Assembly: GCF_045055655.1 (NCBI RefSeq)
Contig: NZ_JBANFI010000001.1
Location: 310,001 to 374,000, forward strand
Direction of reading: 5' to 3'
DNA from: Marinospirillum alkalitolerans
GTDB lineage: Bacteria > Pseudomonadota > Gammaproteobacteria > Pseudomonadales > Halomonadaceae
DNA length: 64,000 bases
The position numbers were made by a program, and so were the translations under genes. Numbering within the stretch: position 1 is the first letter of the stretch; every line of letters starts with the position of its first letter. The notes under the pieces were generated by a model. It worked only from the letters and a program-made list of their open reading frames with translations, did no database searches and was not told the DNA's origin. Below, in pieces: positions 35,236 to 44,025 of the stretch.

Positions 35236-35673
35236 TTATTCGCCAGAGGCTGGGTAGTCGCTTTCGCCTGTATGGCGCATTTTGAATTCCATCAGCTCAG
35301 TGACATCTTTTTGTACGCCAATATAGTATTGCAGCTGATCTTCTTCATTGTAGACGGGGGTAATAGAAAGCTCATTCCAGAATAAAGAGCCGTCTTTACG
35401 ATAGTTGCGCAGGACTTCACGGCAGGGGCGGCCTTGCTTAAGGGCTTCGCGTACACGATCAAGGCCCTGCTGATCTTGATCGCCATTTTGCAAAAAGCGG
35501 CAATCCTGATAAAGGATCTCATCAGCAGTATAACCTGTGAGCCGCTCAAAGCCTTGATTGACGTAGATCAGGATATGCTCGTCGCCTTCTAGCTCAGCAA
35601 CAACAATGCCGTCCTGCGATTCGTTGACGATTTTTTCAAGCAGCTCTGGGCTAATGGTGGGGGTTCGGCTCAT
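35236..35673 (-). CDS. Short LOV-domain blue-light photoreceptor
   Basis: This 145-residue protein is a single PAS/LOV domain with short helical ends and no output domain. All flavin contacts are present: Cys58 in ILYQDCRFLQ (the residue that forms the light-driven adduct), Gln62, Asn90 in RNYRKDG, Asn100 in FWNELSITPV and Gln121 in YYIGVQKDVTE. The sequence closely resembles Pseudomonas putida PpSB1-LOV, including the unusual YQDC in place of GxNC. Such proteins are dimers whose partner is unknown. I use the ATG at 35673; the frame can be extended to a TTG at 35694. Confidence 0.88.
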   Translation of the reverse strand: MSRTPTISPELLEKIVNESQDGIVVAELEGDEHILIYVNQGFERLTGYTADEILYQDCRFLQNGDQDQQGLDRVREALKQGRPCREVLRNYRKDGSLFWNELSITPVYNEEDQLQYYIGVQKDVTELMEFKMRHTGESDYPASGE

Positions 35674-35774
35674 AGCGAGGAGGTTCCTGGTCAAAAGGGT
35701 GCTGCCACTATGCCGATTTCTGCTACAAAACTCAATACAGCACAGGTCTGAGGCGGCAGGACCTGTGCTGGATT

Positions 35775-36242
35775 CTAAGAAACTGCCATGATTTGCAGCG
35801 GTAGCTCATCTGATTCTGGAAGATCGAGCAGGCTGCGCAGATCAGCAGGATTGTTGAGCAGTTGGGCCAAGGTATAGCCCTCAAGTACCGCCAGAAAAGC
35901 TTCCTGAGCTTGACGCAGCATTGGCTTCAGCTCACAGGCACTGGTGATCGGGCAGGTCAGCTTTTGACAATCGACGACTTCAAGCGTGGTTTCAAAATCG
36001 CGTACCAGTTGTGCCAGATTAATGGTGTGTGGATCGCGTTCGAGCCGTAAGCCACCGTACTTGCCACGCACTGTCTGGATATAGTCCATCTGGCCAAGTT
36101 TATGTACGATTTTCATCAGGTGATTGCGGGAGATCGCAAAGTGATAGGCGATATCGCTAATGGTGACCAAGCGTTCATCCTTTTGTACGCCTAGAAACAT
36201 CAGCACACGCAAAGCATAGTCAGTTTGTCGTGTGAGTTGCAT
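35775..36242 (-). CDS. nsrR: Nitric oxide-sensing repressor NsrR (Rrf2 family)
   Basis: NsrR is an Rrf2 regulator whose iron-sulphur cluster reacts with nitric oxide and so releases genes for NO defence. The 155-residue protein begins MQLTRQTDYALRVLMFLGV with the winged helix DNA-binding domain (ISRNHLMKIVHKLGQM, TVRGKYGGLRLER). Three cysteines at 92, 97 and 103 (DCQKLTCPITSACELK) have the spacing of E. coli NsrR. IscR-type spacing does not fit. No target gene such as hmp or norV is adjacent. A pair of inverted motifs lies upstream. Confidence 0.88.
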   Translation of the reverse strand: MQLTRQTDYALRVLMFLGVQKDERLVTISDIAYHFAISRNHLMKIVHKLGQMDYIQTVRGKYGGLRLERDPHTINLAQLVRDFETTLEVVDCQKLTCPITSACELKPMLRQAQEAFLAVLEGYTLAQLLNNPADLRSLLDLPESDELPLQIMAVS

Positions 36243-36334
36243 CTCAATTCCTCCGTGGATTGATAGTCCAAGCCTGGCTGCTGAAAATCAAAAAAAGTGA
36301 CTCAGGCGCAACCTTGCCAGAGCCACCTACAGTC

Positions 36335-36369
36335 ATGTTATGACACATCAAACACAAGCATCATAACAT
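36335..36369. promoter_or_regulatory. Inverted repeat pair upstream of nsrR
   Basis: ATGTTATGA (36335-36343) and TCATAACAT (36361-36369) are perfect nine-base inverted arms separated by 17 bases, in the 222-base gap before nsrR. They could be two operator copies in opposite orientation. They do not match the NsrR consensus clearly. Confidence 0.4.
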
Positions 36370-36464
36370 TCACGCGCTGGCGTCTTGTGAGCTTTTGCAG
36401 CCAAAACGTGCTTTCTTATGCTCTTTTGTTAATCCAGTTTTGTTTGTTGCGCCAGCCTGGGCTT

Positions 36465-36704
36465 TTAGTGGCTATACTCCGCTGCACGGAGTGCCTTGGC
36501 GAAGGTTTCGAGCTGCTGGGCACAGTCCTCACGCGATTGGTTGACAGCAGTTGCAATCGCCAGCTCGATCAGCAGTTCCAGTTCTTCAAAATGCTTGATC
36601 CCAACATGATCGCGTCCACTTTGGCTGAGCTTGTCCTTGAATGCAGCCACAACCCGCTGAGCATGGTCAGTATGTTCACCTTTGGCGAGAGGGAGATCAC
36701 TCAT
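36465..36704 (-). CDS. Small conserved-looking protein upstream of nsrR, downstream of ppk2
   Basis: This 79-residue soluble protein has mixed charge and several His and Gln residues (KGEHTDHAQRVVAAFKDKL, then GIKHFEELELLIELAIATAV). I do not recognise the family. The ATG at 36704 has AGGAG six bases upstream; two more start codons lie just before it. It starts 23 bases after the ppk2 stop on the same strand, so the two are probably cotranscribed. A link to polyphosphate or nucleotide metabolism would be a guess from position only. Confidence 0.75.
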   Translation of the reverse strand: MSDLPLAKGEHTDHAQRVVAAFKDKLSQSGRDHVGIKHFEELELLIELAIATAVNQSREDCAQQLETFAKALRAAEYSH

Positions 36705-36727
36705 CATCAACTCCTTGTTGAATGCAG

Positions 36728-37636
36728 TTAAATATTGGGGTTCGAGAGGACTTCAGCCGCACTGGCGACCAACAGAGGATCAGGCGCTGCCACGACTTCA
36801 TCATCACGATTCGCATAGGGGATGCTGGATAACAGCTGACGCATGGCGGCTAAGCGTGCCCGTTTTTTATCATCCGACTTAATCACTGTCCAAGGTGCTT
36901 GGCTCTTATGGGTGTGCAAGAACATGGCTTCTTTGGCGCGGCTATAGTCATCCCATTTATCGAGTGAGGCCAGATCAACAGGGGAGAGCTTCCATTGCTT
37001 GAGTGGATCTTTGCGCCGTGCCATAAAGCGGCGGAACTGCTCATTGCGTGAGACAGAGAACCAGAATTTAAAAAGCCGGATACCACTATCGACCAGCATC
37101 TGCTCAAAAACCGGCGTTTGGTGTAAAAACTGGACATATTCTTCTTGAGTACAAAAGCCCATCACCCGCTCGACACCCGCGCGGTTATACCAGGAGCGGT
37201 CAAACAGAATGATTTCGCCTGCCGCGGGTAAATTCTGGATATAGCGCTGGAAGTACCATTGGGTTTTCTCGCGCTCAGAGGGCTTTTCCAGTGCAACAAC
37301 ATGCGCGCCCCGTGGGTTGAGATGTTCCATCATCCTTTTAATCGTGCCGCCCTTACCTGCAGCATCACGGCCTTCAAATAAAATAACCACACGCTCGCCT
37401 TCTTCTTTGATCCAGCGCTGCATCTTCAGCAGCTCGATCTGGAGCAGGCGTTTTTGCGCCTCATACTCACGGCGGGTGATTTTCTTGCTGTAAGGATATT
37501 GGCCTGTCTCAAAAGGACTGGCTGGCGCTTCATTGGCTTCAAGCGGATGGGCGGTTGCCGCAACGGGGGCTGGACTGAGATGCTCAGTGGTGTCAGCAGT
37601 GGTTGCGGCTTCGGTGGGGGTGACCGTGGTGTTCAT
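36728..37636 (-). CDS. ppk2: Polyphosphate kinase 2 (PPK2 family)
   Basis: PPK2 enzymes use polyphosphate to phosphorylate nucleotides. This 302-residue protein has one PPK2 domain: Walker A in VVILFEGRDAAGKGGTIKR, then LNPRGAHVVALEKPSEREKTQWYFQRY, Walker B EIILFDRSWYNRAGVE and RLFKFWFSVSRNEQ then WDDYSRAKEAMF with the lid region before it. The first 45 residues are a low-complexity Thr/Ala/Pro extension. AGGAGG lies six bases before the ATG at 37636. The single domain fits class I or III; the nucleotide used cannot be assigned. The exopolyphosphatase ppx lies 12 kb away. Confidence 0.92.
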   Translation of the reverse strand: MNTTVTPTEAATTADTTEHLSPAPVAATAHPLEANEAPASPFETGQYPYSKKITRREYEAQKRLLQIELLKMQRWIKEEGERVVILFEGRDAAGKGGTIKRMMEHLNPRGAHVVALEKPSEREKTQWYFQRYIQNLPAAGEIILFDRSWYNRAGVERVMGFCTQEEYVQFLHQTPVFEQMLVDSGIRLFKFWFSVSRNEQFRRFMARRKDPLKQWKLSPVDLASLDKWDDYSRAKEAMFLHTHKSQAPWTVIKSDDKKRARLAAMRQLLSSIPYANRDDEVVAAPDPLLVASAAEVLSNPNI

Positions 37637-37755
37637 CAAAGACCTCCTGTTGTCTTGCTGATTAGGGCTGGATGCAAAGCGGTTCTGGTGGCCTCAGCAG
37701 GGCCGAGGTCAGGGGTGATCATCCGCATGAGTCACCCGAATGGATCAGAGATACC

Positions 37756-38379
37756 TTAATCGAGCAGCGGCGCTAACTCAAGCCAAACCAGCTCGAGGAT
37801 ATGGGGTTGTGCCTCTGCTGTGGGATGTATGCCATCAGCCTGCATCAAGTGAGGTTGATCCGCGATGCCCTCTAATAAGAAAGGGACAAAAGGAAGCTGA
37901 TAACGCTCGGCAAGACGCGAGAAGACCTGGCGGAATTCTTCGCTATAGCGCGAACCATAATTCGGTGGGATTTGAATTCCGATCAGCAGAGGTTGCGCAT
38001 TGGCTTCTTGAGTCAGCAGAATCATCCGCTCGAGTTGCTGTTCGATGCGGGCGGTGGGCAGGCCGCGTAGGCCATCATTGCCACCAAGCTCAATCAGAAC
38101 CAGTTGGGGTTGATGCTGTCTGAGCAAAAACGGCAAGCGATTGAGTCCGTTGGCACTGGTATCGCCACTGATCGAGGCATTGATCACCTGCCAGTGGGGG
38201 GCCTGCTCAGCAAGGCGATCTGCCAGCAAACTGACCCAGCCTTGGTTTTCTGGCATATTGTAGGCCGCACTTAAACTATCCCCAACCACCACAAGGCGAG
38301 CCGTCGCTGGCTCAGCTGGATCGCTGGCGGCAAGCAACAGGCTGGGTTGCAGCAGACTCAGCACACAGCAGATCAACAT
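37756..38379 (-). CDS. tesA: Acyl-CoA thioesterase I / arylesterase TesA
   Basis: TesA is a periplasmic SGNH hydrolase that acts on acyl-CoA and esters. Blocks I, II, III and V are visible: VVVGDSLSAAYNMPENQGW, NASISGDTSANGLNRLP, LVLIELGGNDGLRGLP and QADGIHPTAEAQPHI, giving the catalytic Ser, oxyanion Gly and Asn and the Asp/His pair. With the ATG at 38379 it has 207 residues and begins with a hydrophobic export segment (MLICCVLSLLQPSLLLAA). The frame is open to 38538, but that part overlaps the divergent ABC gene start, so the exact start is uncertain. Confidence 0.9.
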   Translation of the reverse strand: MLICCVLSLLQPSLLLAASDPAEPATARLVVVGDSLSAAYNMPENQGWVSLLADRLAEQAPHWQVINASISGDTSANGLNRLPFLLRQHQPQLVLIELGGNDGLRGLPTARIEQQLERMILLTQEANAQPLLIGIQIPPNYGSRYSEEFRQVFSRLAERYQLPFVPFLLEGIADQPHLMQADGIHPTAEAQPHILELVWLELAPLLD

Positions 38380-38527
38380 GACGAGTCGAAGCGATGTCCA
38401 TCCTTGGGTGAGGCGTTGGGCCCTTGATGCTGATGGTCGATCCCCCCTTGGCGAAGCTGCATCACCCTTATAGCGGTCTGGATGGGCAAGATGATCAACA
38501 AGATCTTTATTGATAACAGGATAGAAC

Positions 38528-39253
38528 ATGGATACCACTCCCCCGAAAAGCGAATTATCAGCCGTTGTCTTGGAAGCCCAAGGTTTGGGTTATCGTCTCA
38601 CACAAGAGGCCGGAGAGCTGATTATTCTTGATGATATCCACTTATCTGTCTATCAGGGAGAAAGTGTAGCCATCCTCGGGCCTTCTGGTTCTGGCAAGTC
38701 CACCCTCTTGGCTTTACTGGCGGGTTTGGATGTCCCAACCCAGGGTCAGTTGACCTGGCGACAACAGCCCTTTAGTCAATTAGATGAGGATGCCCGTGCG
38801 CTGATTCGTGCGCAAGAGGTGGGATTTATCTTTCAATCCTTTCAGCTGCTGCCTGAACTGACGGCCCTTGAAAATGTGGCCCTGCCACTGGAATTGCGTG
38901 GCGAGAAGCAAGCCCTGCATCTGGCGCGTCAGCAGCTAGAGCAGGTCGGTTTGGCTGCACGGGCGCAGCATCGCCCTCATCAGATGTCAGGTGGTGAGCA
39001 GCAGCGTGTGGCCATTGCGCGGGCTTTTGCGGCCCAGCCCCAGGTGCTTTTTGCGGATGAACCCACTGGCAATCTGGATGGAGACAATGGTGCCAAGGTT
39101 GCGGATCTGTTGTTTGCATTGAATGACCAGACACATCAGCCTTTAACGCTGATTTTGGTCACCCATGATGAAGCCTTGGCGCAGCGTTGTCAGCGTATTG
39201 TGCGGCTCAAATCTGGCCGTATCGCCGCTATCGAAGCTGGAGGCGCAGCATGA
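38528..39253 (+). CDS. ybbA: ABC transporter ATP-binding protein, YbbA-like
   Basis: This is a 241-residue ATPase of the LolD/MacB group. Walker A is ILGPSGSGKSTLLALLAGLD, the Q-loop is VGFIFQSFQLLPELTALENV, the signature is MSGGEQQRVAIARAF and Walker B is VLFADEPTGNLDG, with the H-loop in LVTHDEAL. Divergence from tesA and a four-base overlap with a large permease reproduce the E. coli tesA-ybbA-ybbP locus. The substrate is not established; a role in exporting envelope lipids or hydrophobic molecules is a family-level guess. Confidence 0.92.
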   Translation: MDTTPPKSELSAVVLEAQGLGYRLTQEAGELIILDDIHLSVYQGESVAILGPSGSGKSTLLALLAGLDVPTQGQLTWRQQPFSQLDEDARALIRAQEVGFIFQSFQLLPELTALENVALPLELRGEKQALHLARQQLEQVGLAARAQHRPHQMSGGEQQRVAIARAFAAQPQVLFADEPTGNLDGDNGAKVADLLFALNDQTHQPLTLILVTHDEALAQRCQRIVRLKSGRIAAIEAGGAA

Positions 39254-41757
39254 TGCAAGAGGCCGCTCTGGCTGCACGCTTGCTGTGGCGCGGTGTGCGT
39301 GCAGGTGAATACCGTGTCTTGATTTTGGCGCTGCTATTGGCCGTCAGTTGCTCAACACTGCTGGCTGTTCTCGGTGAGCGTATGCAGGGTGCGCTGTCTT
39401 TTGAGGCTTCGCGTCTGGCTGGAGGGGATCTGGTGGTGTCGGGTCGTCAACCGGCTGATCCCGAGCTGATCTCTTGGCTGGAAGCCTCTGGCTTGGCCTA
39501 TAGCGAAAGCGCAAGCATGACCAGTATGGCTGCGACAGAGGCGGATCTGTTGCTGGTCAGTGTGCAGGCGGTGGGCGATCGCTACCCGCTGCTGGGTCAG
39601 GTGCGGCTCAGTGACGCCGAGGGTGAGCGGCGCGTCAGCCATCCCCCCGCCGTGGGCGAGATCTGGATAGAGCCAGCTGTCGCCATACGTTTGGGTCTTG
39701 AGCTAGGGCAAACGCTGACGTTGGGAGATACTGATCTGCAGGTTACCCATTGGTTGCTTGAAACGCCTGAGCAGCGCGGGGGTTTTAGCCAGTTTTCGCC
39801 CAGTGTGATGGTGCATCTGGCAAGTTTAGAACAGAGCGCCTTGCTGGCGGCCCTCAGTCGCGCCCAGTGGCGCTTAGGGCTCAGGCTGGATGCCGCTGAG
39901 TCAGAGCCTCTTATCACTGAGCTACGCCAACGTTTGCGTGATGATCAACGCTTGCGCCTGTTGGAGGAGGATCAGCCTGCCTTGGCCCGCGCCTTGGATG
40001 AGGGGCAGCGTTTCCTCAATATGGCCGGTTTAGTGGCGATTCTGCTGGCGGCGCTGGCGATTGCGCTGGCTATGCAAAGACAGGTTCGGCGTCAAGCCAA
40101 AGAGGTGGCCCTGCTGCGTTGCATGGGGCGCACGCGCGGACAGGTGGCCCGCTTGTTGGTATTCCAGTTTGTCTGGCTGGGTCTGCTGGTCGGGCTATTG
40201 GGCGGCGCACTGGGTTATCTGGCGCACCTGGGTTTGGTCGCGCTCTTGGCCCCCTTGCTCCCGTTGACCCTGCCCGAGCCTAGCTTATGGCCTTTGCTGC
40301 TGGCGCTTGTTTCATCTTGGTTGCTGCTTTTAGGACTGGCGCTGGCTCCGATTCTCTCTTTGGCGCAGGTCAGCCCGCTGGCTGTTTTGCAAGCTCGCCC
40401 TTGGAAGATCAGCTTGGCTTCGGGTTTGACCTATAGCCTCGCGCTGCTGAGCGTGGTGTTGATAGGTTATGCTTTGTCAGGAGATCTACTGCTCAGTGCA
40501 GCAACGCTCCTGGGTCTGCTGCTGGTCGGGCTTTTGGTGGCCGCTTGTGGCTGGTTGTTGCTCAAGCTGTTCGGCATGAGTTTGCAAAGCCTCAGCTGGA
40601 GCTGGCGTCAAACCTACCGTCGATTGATGGGGCATCCAAACGAAACCCTGCTCCAGCTGGGCACCTTTACCCTGGCCTTTACTGCGATTTTGCTGGTGGG
40701 CCGTGCAGGCACTCAGCTGGTCGGCGACTGGCAGGCACAGCTACCGCAAGAAGCACCCAATCACTTTGCTGTCGATATCCAGCCCTATGAAAAAGACGAC
40801 TTTGTGGATTTTCTAGATACGCGTGGCTTGATGCATAGTCGTATCTACCCGCTGGTGAGAGGGCGGCTGACGGAGATTAATGATCAAGCCGCTTTAGAGG
40901 CTGTACCGCCTTCTGGTCGAGAAGACAACACGCTTCGGCGTGAGCTGAATCTCACATGGACATCGGCCTTGCCAGAAGGCAATCAGCTGCTAGAAGGACA
41001 GTGGTGGCCTGATCTTGCCACCCCTCTAGAAGGCCGAGCGCCGATTTCGATCGAGCAAGGCATGGCCGAGCGTTTGGGTTTGACGCTGGGTGATCAGCTG
41101 CTGTTTCAGGTGGCTGGCACGCCGGTTCTGACTCAAGTCGTCAGTGTGCGTGAAGTGGATTGGCAGAGTTTTCAGCCCAACTTTTATGTGATCTTTCCGC
41201 CAGATGTGCTTGAGGTCTATGGCTACACCTATCTAGCAAGCTTTTATCTGGATGCGCAGCAGAACCTGTTGATCCGTGATCTGGCACGGGCTTTTCCAGG
41301 TGTGGCGCTTCTGGATATTCGTGCGATTCTTGATCAGGCAGAAGGCGTGCTGCGTCAGCTGAGTCAGGGCATTCACTATTTGCTGGCTTTTGTCCTGTTG
41401 GCGGGTTTGCTGGTGACCTGGGCGCTGATGATGGCCAGTCTGGATGCGCGCCAGAAGGAGCAAGCACTGCTGAAAGTGCTGGGCCTGACACGTCGGCGTT
41501 TATTGATCCGTCAACTGCTGGAGTTTGCTGCCATCGGCTTGATTGCTGGATTATTAGCGGCTGGGCTGGGGGAGCTGCTCTATGCGTTGATAGCCGATCA
41601 GCTGCTGAATCTGCACTGGCGTCCGGCACCGAGTTACTGGTTGCTGCCGCCTCTGGTGGGGGCGCTGCTGCTGAGTGCTTGTGCTTATCTGGCCTTGCGT
41701 CCGACCTTTGAGATGGCACCGCATCGATTGATGCAGCGCCTCAGTGGTTCGGGTTAA
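39250..41757 (+). CDS. ybbP: ABC transporter permease, YbbP-like
   Basis: This is an 835-residue inner-membrane protein with two FtsX-like permease domains. A first membrane helix (VLILALLLAVSCSTLLAVL) precedes a large periplasmic domain; then helix groups lie near residues 260-500 and again near 710-825. The cytosolic coupling loop RRQAKEVALLRCMGRTRGQV and its C-terminal counterpart RQKEQALLKVLGLTRRRLL are typical of MacB/FtsX-type permeases. The ATG overlaps the ybbA stop (ATGA). An earlier in-frame start inside ybbA is rejected. Confidence 0.92.
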   Translation: MMQEAALAARLLWRGVRAGEYRVLILALLLAVSCSTLLAVLGERMQGALSFEASRLAGGDLVVSGRQPADPELISWLEASGLAYSESASMTSMAATEADLLLVSVQAVGDRYPLLGQVRLSDAEGERRVSHPPAVGEIWIEPAVAIRLGLELGQTLTLGDTDLQVTHWLLETPEQRGGFSQFSPSVMVHLASLEQSALLAALSRAQWRLGLRLDAAESEPLITELRQRLRDDQRLRLLEEDQPALARALDEGQRFLNMAGLVAILLAALAIALAMQRQVRRQAKEVALLRCMGRTRGQVARLLVFQFVWLGLLVGLLGGALGYLAHLGLVALLAPLLPLTLPEPSLWPLLLALVSSWLLLLGLALAPILSLAQVSPLAVLQARPWKISLASGLTYSLALLSVVLIGYALSGDLLLSAATLLGLLLVGLLVAACGWLLLKLFGMSLQSLSWSWRQTYRRLMGHPNETLLQLGTFTLAFTAILLVGRAGTQLVGDWQAQLPQEAPNHFAVDIQPYEKDDFVDFLDTRGLMHSRIYPLVRGRLTEINDQAALEAVPPSGREDNTLRRELNLTWTSALPEGNQLLEGQWWPDLATPLEGRAPISIEQGMAERLGLTLGDQLLFQVAGTPVLTQVVSVREVDWQSFQPNFYVIFPPDVLEVYGYTYLASFYLDAQQNLLIRDLARAFPGVALLDIRAILDQAEGVLRQLSQGIHYLLAFVLLAGLLVTWALMMASLDARQKEQALLKVLGLTRRRLLIRQLLEFAAIGLIAGLLAAGLGELLYALIADQLLNLHWRPAPSYWLLPPLVGALLLSACAYLALRPTFEMAPHRLMQRLSGSG

Positions 41758-41781
41758 AGGCCTGCTTGTGAGCTCACTCAG

Positions 41782-41812
41782 CCCCACCGCCAAGGGTTGC
41801 CTTGCGGCGGGG
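41782..41812. repeat. GC-rich hairpin after ybbP
   Basis: CCCCACCGCCAAGG and CCTTGCGGCGGGG pair with small mismatches around GTTG. No T run follows. It lies in the gap before the DUF3422 gene and may stabilise the end of the ybbAP transcript. Confidence 0.45.
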
Positions 41813-41890
41813 CGAGCGCACGGAGGGACTTGCTACCTGATCAGCCGCATTGCATTATGAGCCTTTACTGAACAAAGAGTCGAGGTTCGA

Positions 41891-43231
41891 GTGGCTGATT
41901 CACCCCTATTACCGCGTGTGAATGCATTAACCCAGCATCCAGCGCGTGAAAGTCTCTATCAAGAGCTGCACGCGCGCCCTTTTCCTGTCATTGCTTCACC
42001 AGTGCGTGTCTCTCATCTGGCGTTGTTGGTCGATGAGCAGCAGCGTGAACAAGATTACCACCACCTCTGTCAGCTCTGCGCCCGCTATGGCGTGCATCCG
42101 CCAACACCAGAAGAAAACAGCTATACCCAGAAACTCGGTGAGCTTGAAGTGCGTTGGGAAAGGCACCTTGAATTTGTGACCTATACCTTTATTCGCCCCG
42201 GTCGTCAGGGCCTGCCCTTCTCACAGCAAGCCCTCGCACTCTTGCCTGCAGATTGGCTAGAAAAGATACCTGGCCTGTTAGTTGTGGCGCTGCATCTTGA
42301 AGTCCTGTCTCCAGAAGATAGTCTCTTGGATCGTGAAACCCTGGCCAGCTGCTTTGAAGGCCAGCGTTTGGTCAGTGGCCGCTTGATGGAGGGAGCCGCG
42401 ACCTTGTGGAGTGCGTTTCGTCTGCATGGCGATGCGTGTGGACGGATTCTGCTCCACAATCACGGCTTGAATGATAATCAGACAGGACGCCTGATTCTGC
42501 GTGTACTGGAGCTAGAAACCTACCGCTTGATGGCTTTGCTGGGCGCGCGGCCCTCGCGTGAGTTAGCGCCAGTATTGCGCCAGCTGGATCAGCGTCTGGC
42601 CACGATTATTGCACAGCTTTCCGAAGCAGAAGGGCTAGAAGAAGAGCGCCATCTGTTGCGTCAGCTGACATCAATGGCTGCAGAAATCGAGCGCTATAGC
42701 GCCGATACCCTATCACGCTTTTCTGCGACTCAGGCGTATTACCAGCTGGTGATGCGCCGTTTAGAAGAACTCAAGGAAAGACAGTCAGGCCCTAACTTTA
42801 CACTCAGTGCTTTTTTCAGTCGGCGTTTAACGCCAGTGGCCCATACCTGCTCTTCGATCAGTGAACGCTTGCAGGATCTGGCCTCGCGGATTGAGCGCGC
42901 AGGTGATCTGATCCGCACGCGTGTCGACCTTAAGCTGGAAGAGCAGAACCGGCGCTTGCTGGCCTCAATGAACCGCCGTTCGCGCTTACAGCTCAGGATG
43001 CAAGAGACGGTAGAAGGTTTATCTATTGCGGCAATCAGCTATTATGGCATCAGCCTTTTGCGCTATGTTTTTGGTGCGATGGAGCCGCTTGGCGTGCCAC
43101 TTAACAAGGATATCGCGACAGCGCTTGCCGTGCCGGTGGTGATTACCGGTGTCTGGTGGATTACGCATCGTATCAAGCGCTTTATTGTCGAAGCGAGTGA
43201 TCCTGATCGCGAGCACTCATCCAAGCCATAA
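41891..43231 (+). CDS. DUF3422 family membrane protein
   Basis: This 446-residue protein starts with GTG after GAGG. It matches the DUF3422 family as I recall it: N-terminal HPARESLYQELHARPFP, then RWERHLEFVTYTFI and LHNHGLNDNQTGRLI, a helical middle, and two membrane segments near the C-terminus (GLSIAAISYYGISLLRYVFG and ALAVPVVITGVWWI). The bulk would be cytoplasmic and anchored at its end. The function is unknown. It stands alone after the ybbAP operon. Confidence 0.85.
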   Translation: MADSPLLPRVNALTQHPARESLYQELHARPFPVIASPVRVSHLALLVDEQQREQDYHHLCQLCARYGVHPPTPEENSYTQKLGELEVRWERHLEFVTYTFIRPGRQGLPFSQQALALLPADWLEKIPGLLVVALHLEVLSPEDSLLDRETLASCFEGQRLVSGRLMEGAATLWSAFRLHGDACGRILLHNHGLNDNQTGRLILRVLELETYRLMALLGARPSRELAPVLRQLDQRLATIIAQLSEAEGLEEERHLLRQLTSMAAEIERYSADTLSRFSATQAYYQLVMRRLEELKERQSGPNFTLSAFFSRRLTPVAHTCSSISERLQDLASRIERAGDLIRTRVDLKLEEQNRRLLASMNRRSRLQLRMQETVEGLSIAAISYYGISLLRYVFGAMEPLGVPLNKDIATALAVPVVITGVWWITHRIKRFIVEASDPDREHSSKP

Positions 43232-43292
43232 GCGCTCGCTAGTTTTGCTGCACCAATCACACCCTAATCTTGCTTTGATGGAGAACACCACA

Positions 43293-43607
43293 ATGGGTCA
43301 AGTACAACAGCAAATACAGACCAAACTGGAGCAGGCCTTATCTCCTCAGTGGCTGACGATAGAAAATGAAAGTGATCAGCACAGTGGGCCAGCAGGCCGA
43401 GAGAGTCATTTTAAGGTCACTTTGGTCAGCCCACTTTTTGCAGGGCTGTTGCCAGTGAAGCGTCACCAGAAGGTTTACAGCCTGCTTTCAGAAGAGCTGG
43501 CGGGTTCAGTGCATGCGCTGGCGCTGCATCTTTACACGCCGCAAGAGTGGGAGCGGGCGGGTGCGCAGCGCCCTGATTCGCCCTCCTGTCTTGGAGGTGG
43601 CCGCTAG
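43293..43607 (+). CDS. BolA family protein
   Basis: This 104-residue protein has the BolA fold signature: ESHFKVTLVSPLFAGLLPVKRHQKVYSLL, then VHALALHLYTPQEW. BolA proteins pair with monothiol glutaredoxins through a conserved His, here in KRHQKVY, and act in iron-sulphur handling and stress responses. The ATG at 43293 has GGAG nine bases upstream; ATG 43278 is the next in-frame choice. It precedes the convergent slyX. Confidence 0.88.
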   Translation: MGQVQQQIQTKLEQALSPQWLTIENESDQHSGPAGRESHFKVTLVSPLFAGLLPVKRHQKVYSLLSEELAGSVHALALHLYTPQEWERAGAQRPDSPSCLGGGR

Positions 43608-43664
43608 GCGTTGAGGCAAGCTAGGTCTCGCGCTCGCCCTTGAGGAGAGCCGTGCGGCCAAAGG

Positions 43665-43916
43665 CTAGTAGTGAGGTGGTTTTTCATCCATTAAGCTTTG
43701 CAATAAGCTGCCGCCCTGTTGTTGAGATGCCGTGCCATCGACATTCTGGCGAGAAGAAAGGTTTTCTAGACGCGCATGGAGGACACGCAGCTGCTCCTGT
43801 AACTGCAAGAGTTCCAAGCTTTGATGGGTGACCTGTTGATTAAGCTGCTCGAGCAGGTCATCCTGAAAAGCCAGTTGAGATTCAAGCGTGATGAGTCGGT
43901 CTTCGTATTGATTCAT
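43665..43916 (-). CDS. slyX: SlyX-like coiled-coil protein
   Basis: This 83-residue protein is almost entirely coiled coil (DRLITLESQLAFQDDLLEQL then NQQVTHQSLELLQLQEQLRV) and ends in the invariant PPHY motif of SlyX. SlyX function is unknown; the name comes from its neighbourhood to slyD in E. coli. It is convergent with the BolA-like gene and divergent from the cold-shock gene. Confidence 0.92.
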   Translation of the reverse strand: MNQYEDRLITLESQLAFQDDLLEQLNQQVTHQSLELLQLQEQLRVLHARLENLSSRQNVDGTASQQQGGSLLQSLMDEKPPHY

Positions 43917-44025
43917 GATAAATTAGCGCTTACCTTGTTCGGGCATTTTGAGGGCAGGATGGGTATAATGCTCCTGATGGATAAGAACTTCATTCTATTT
44001 TGTTGTAAGGATTCTGAGAAAATCT

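Noticed and set aside
38380..38538. A 53-residue N-terminal extension of TesA
   Set aside because: It overlaps the start codon of the divergent ybbA-like gene, leaves no promoter space and is not signal-peptide-like.
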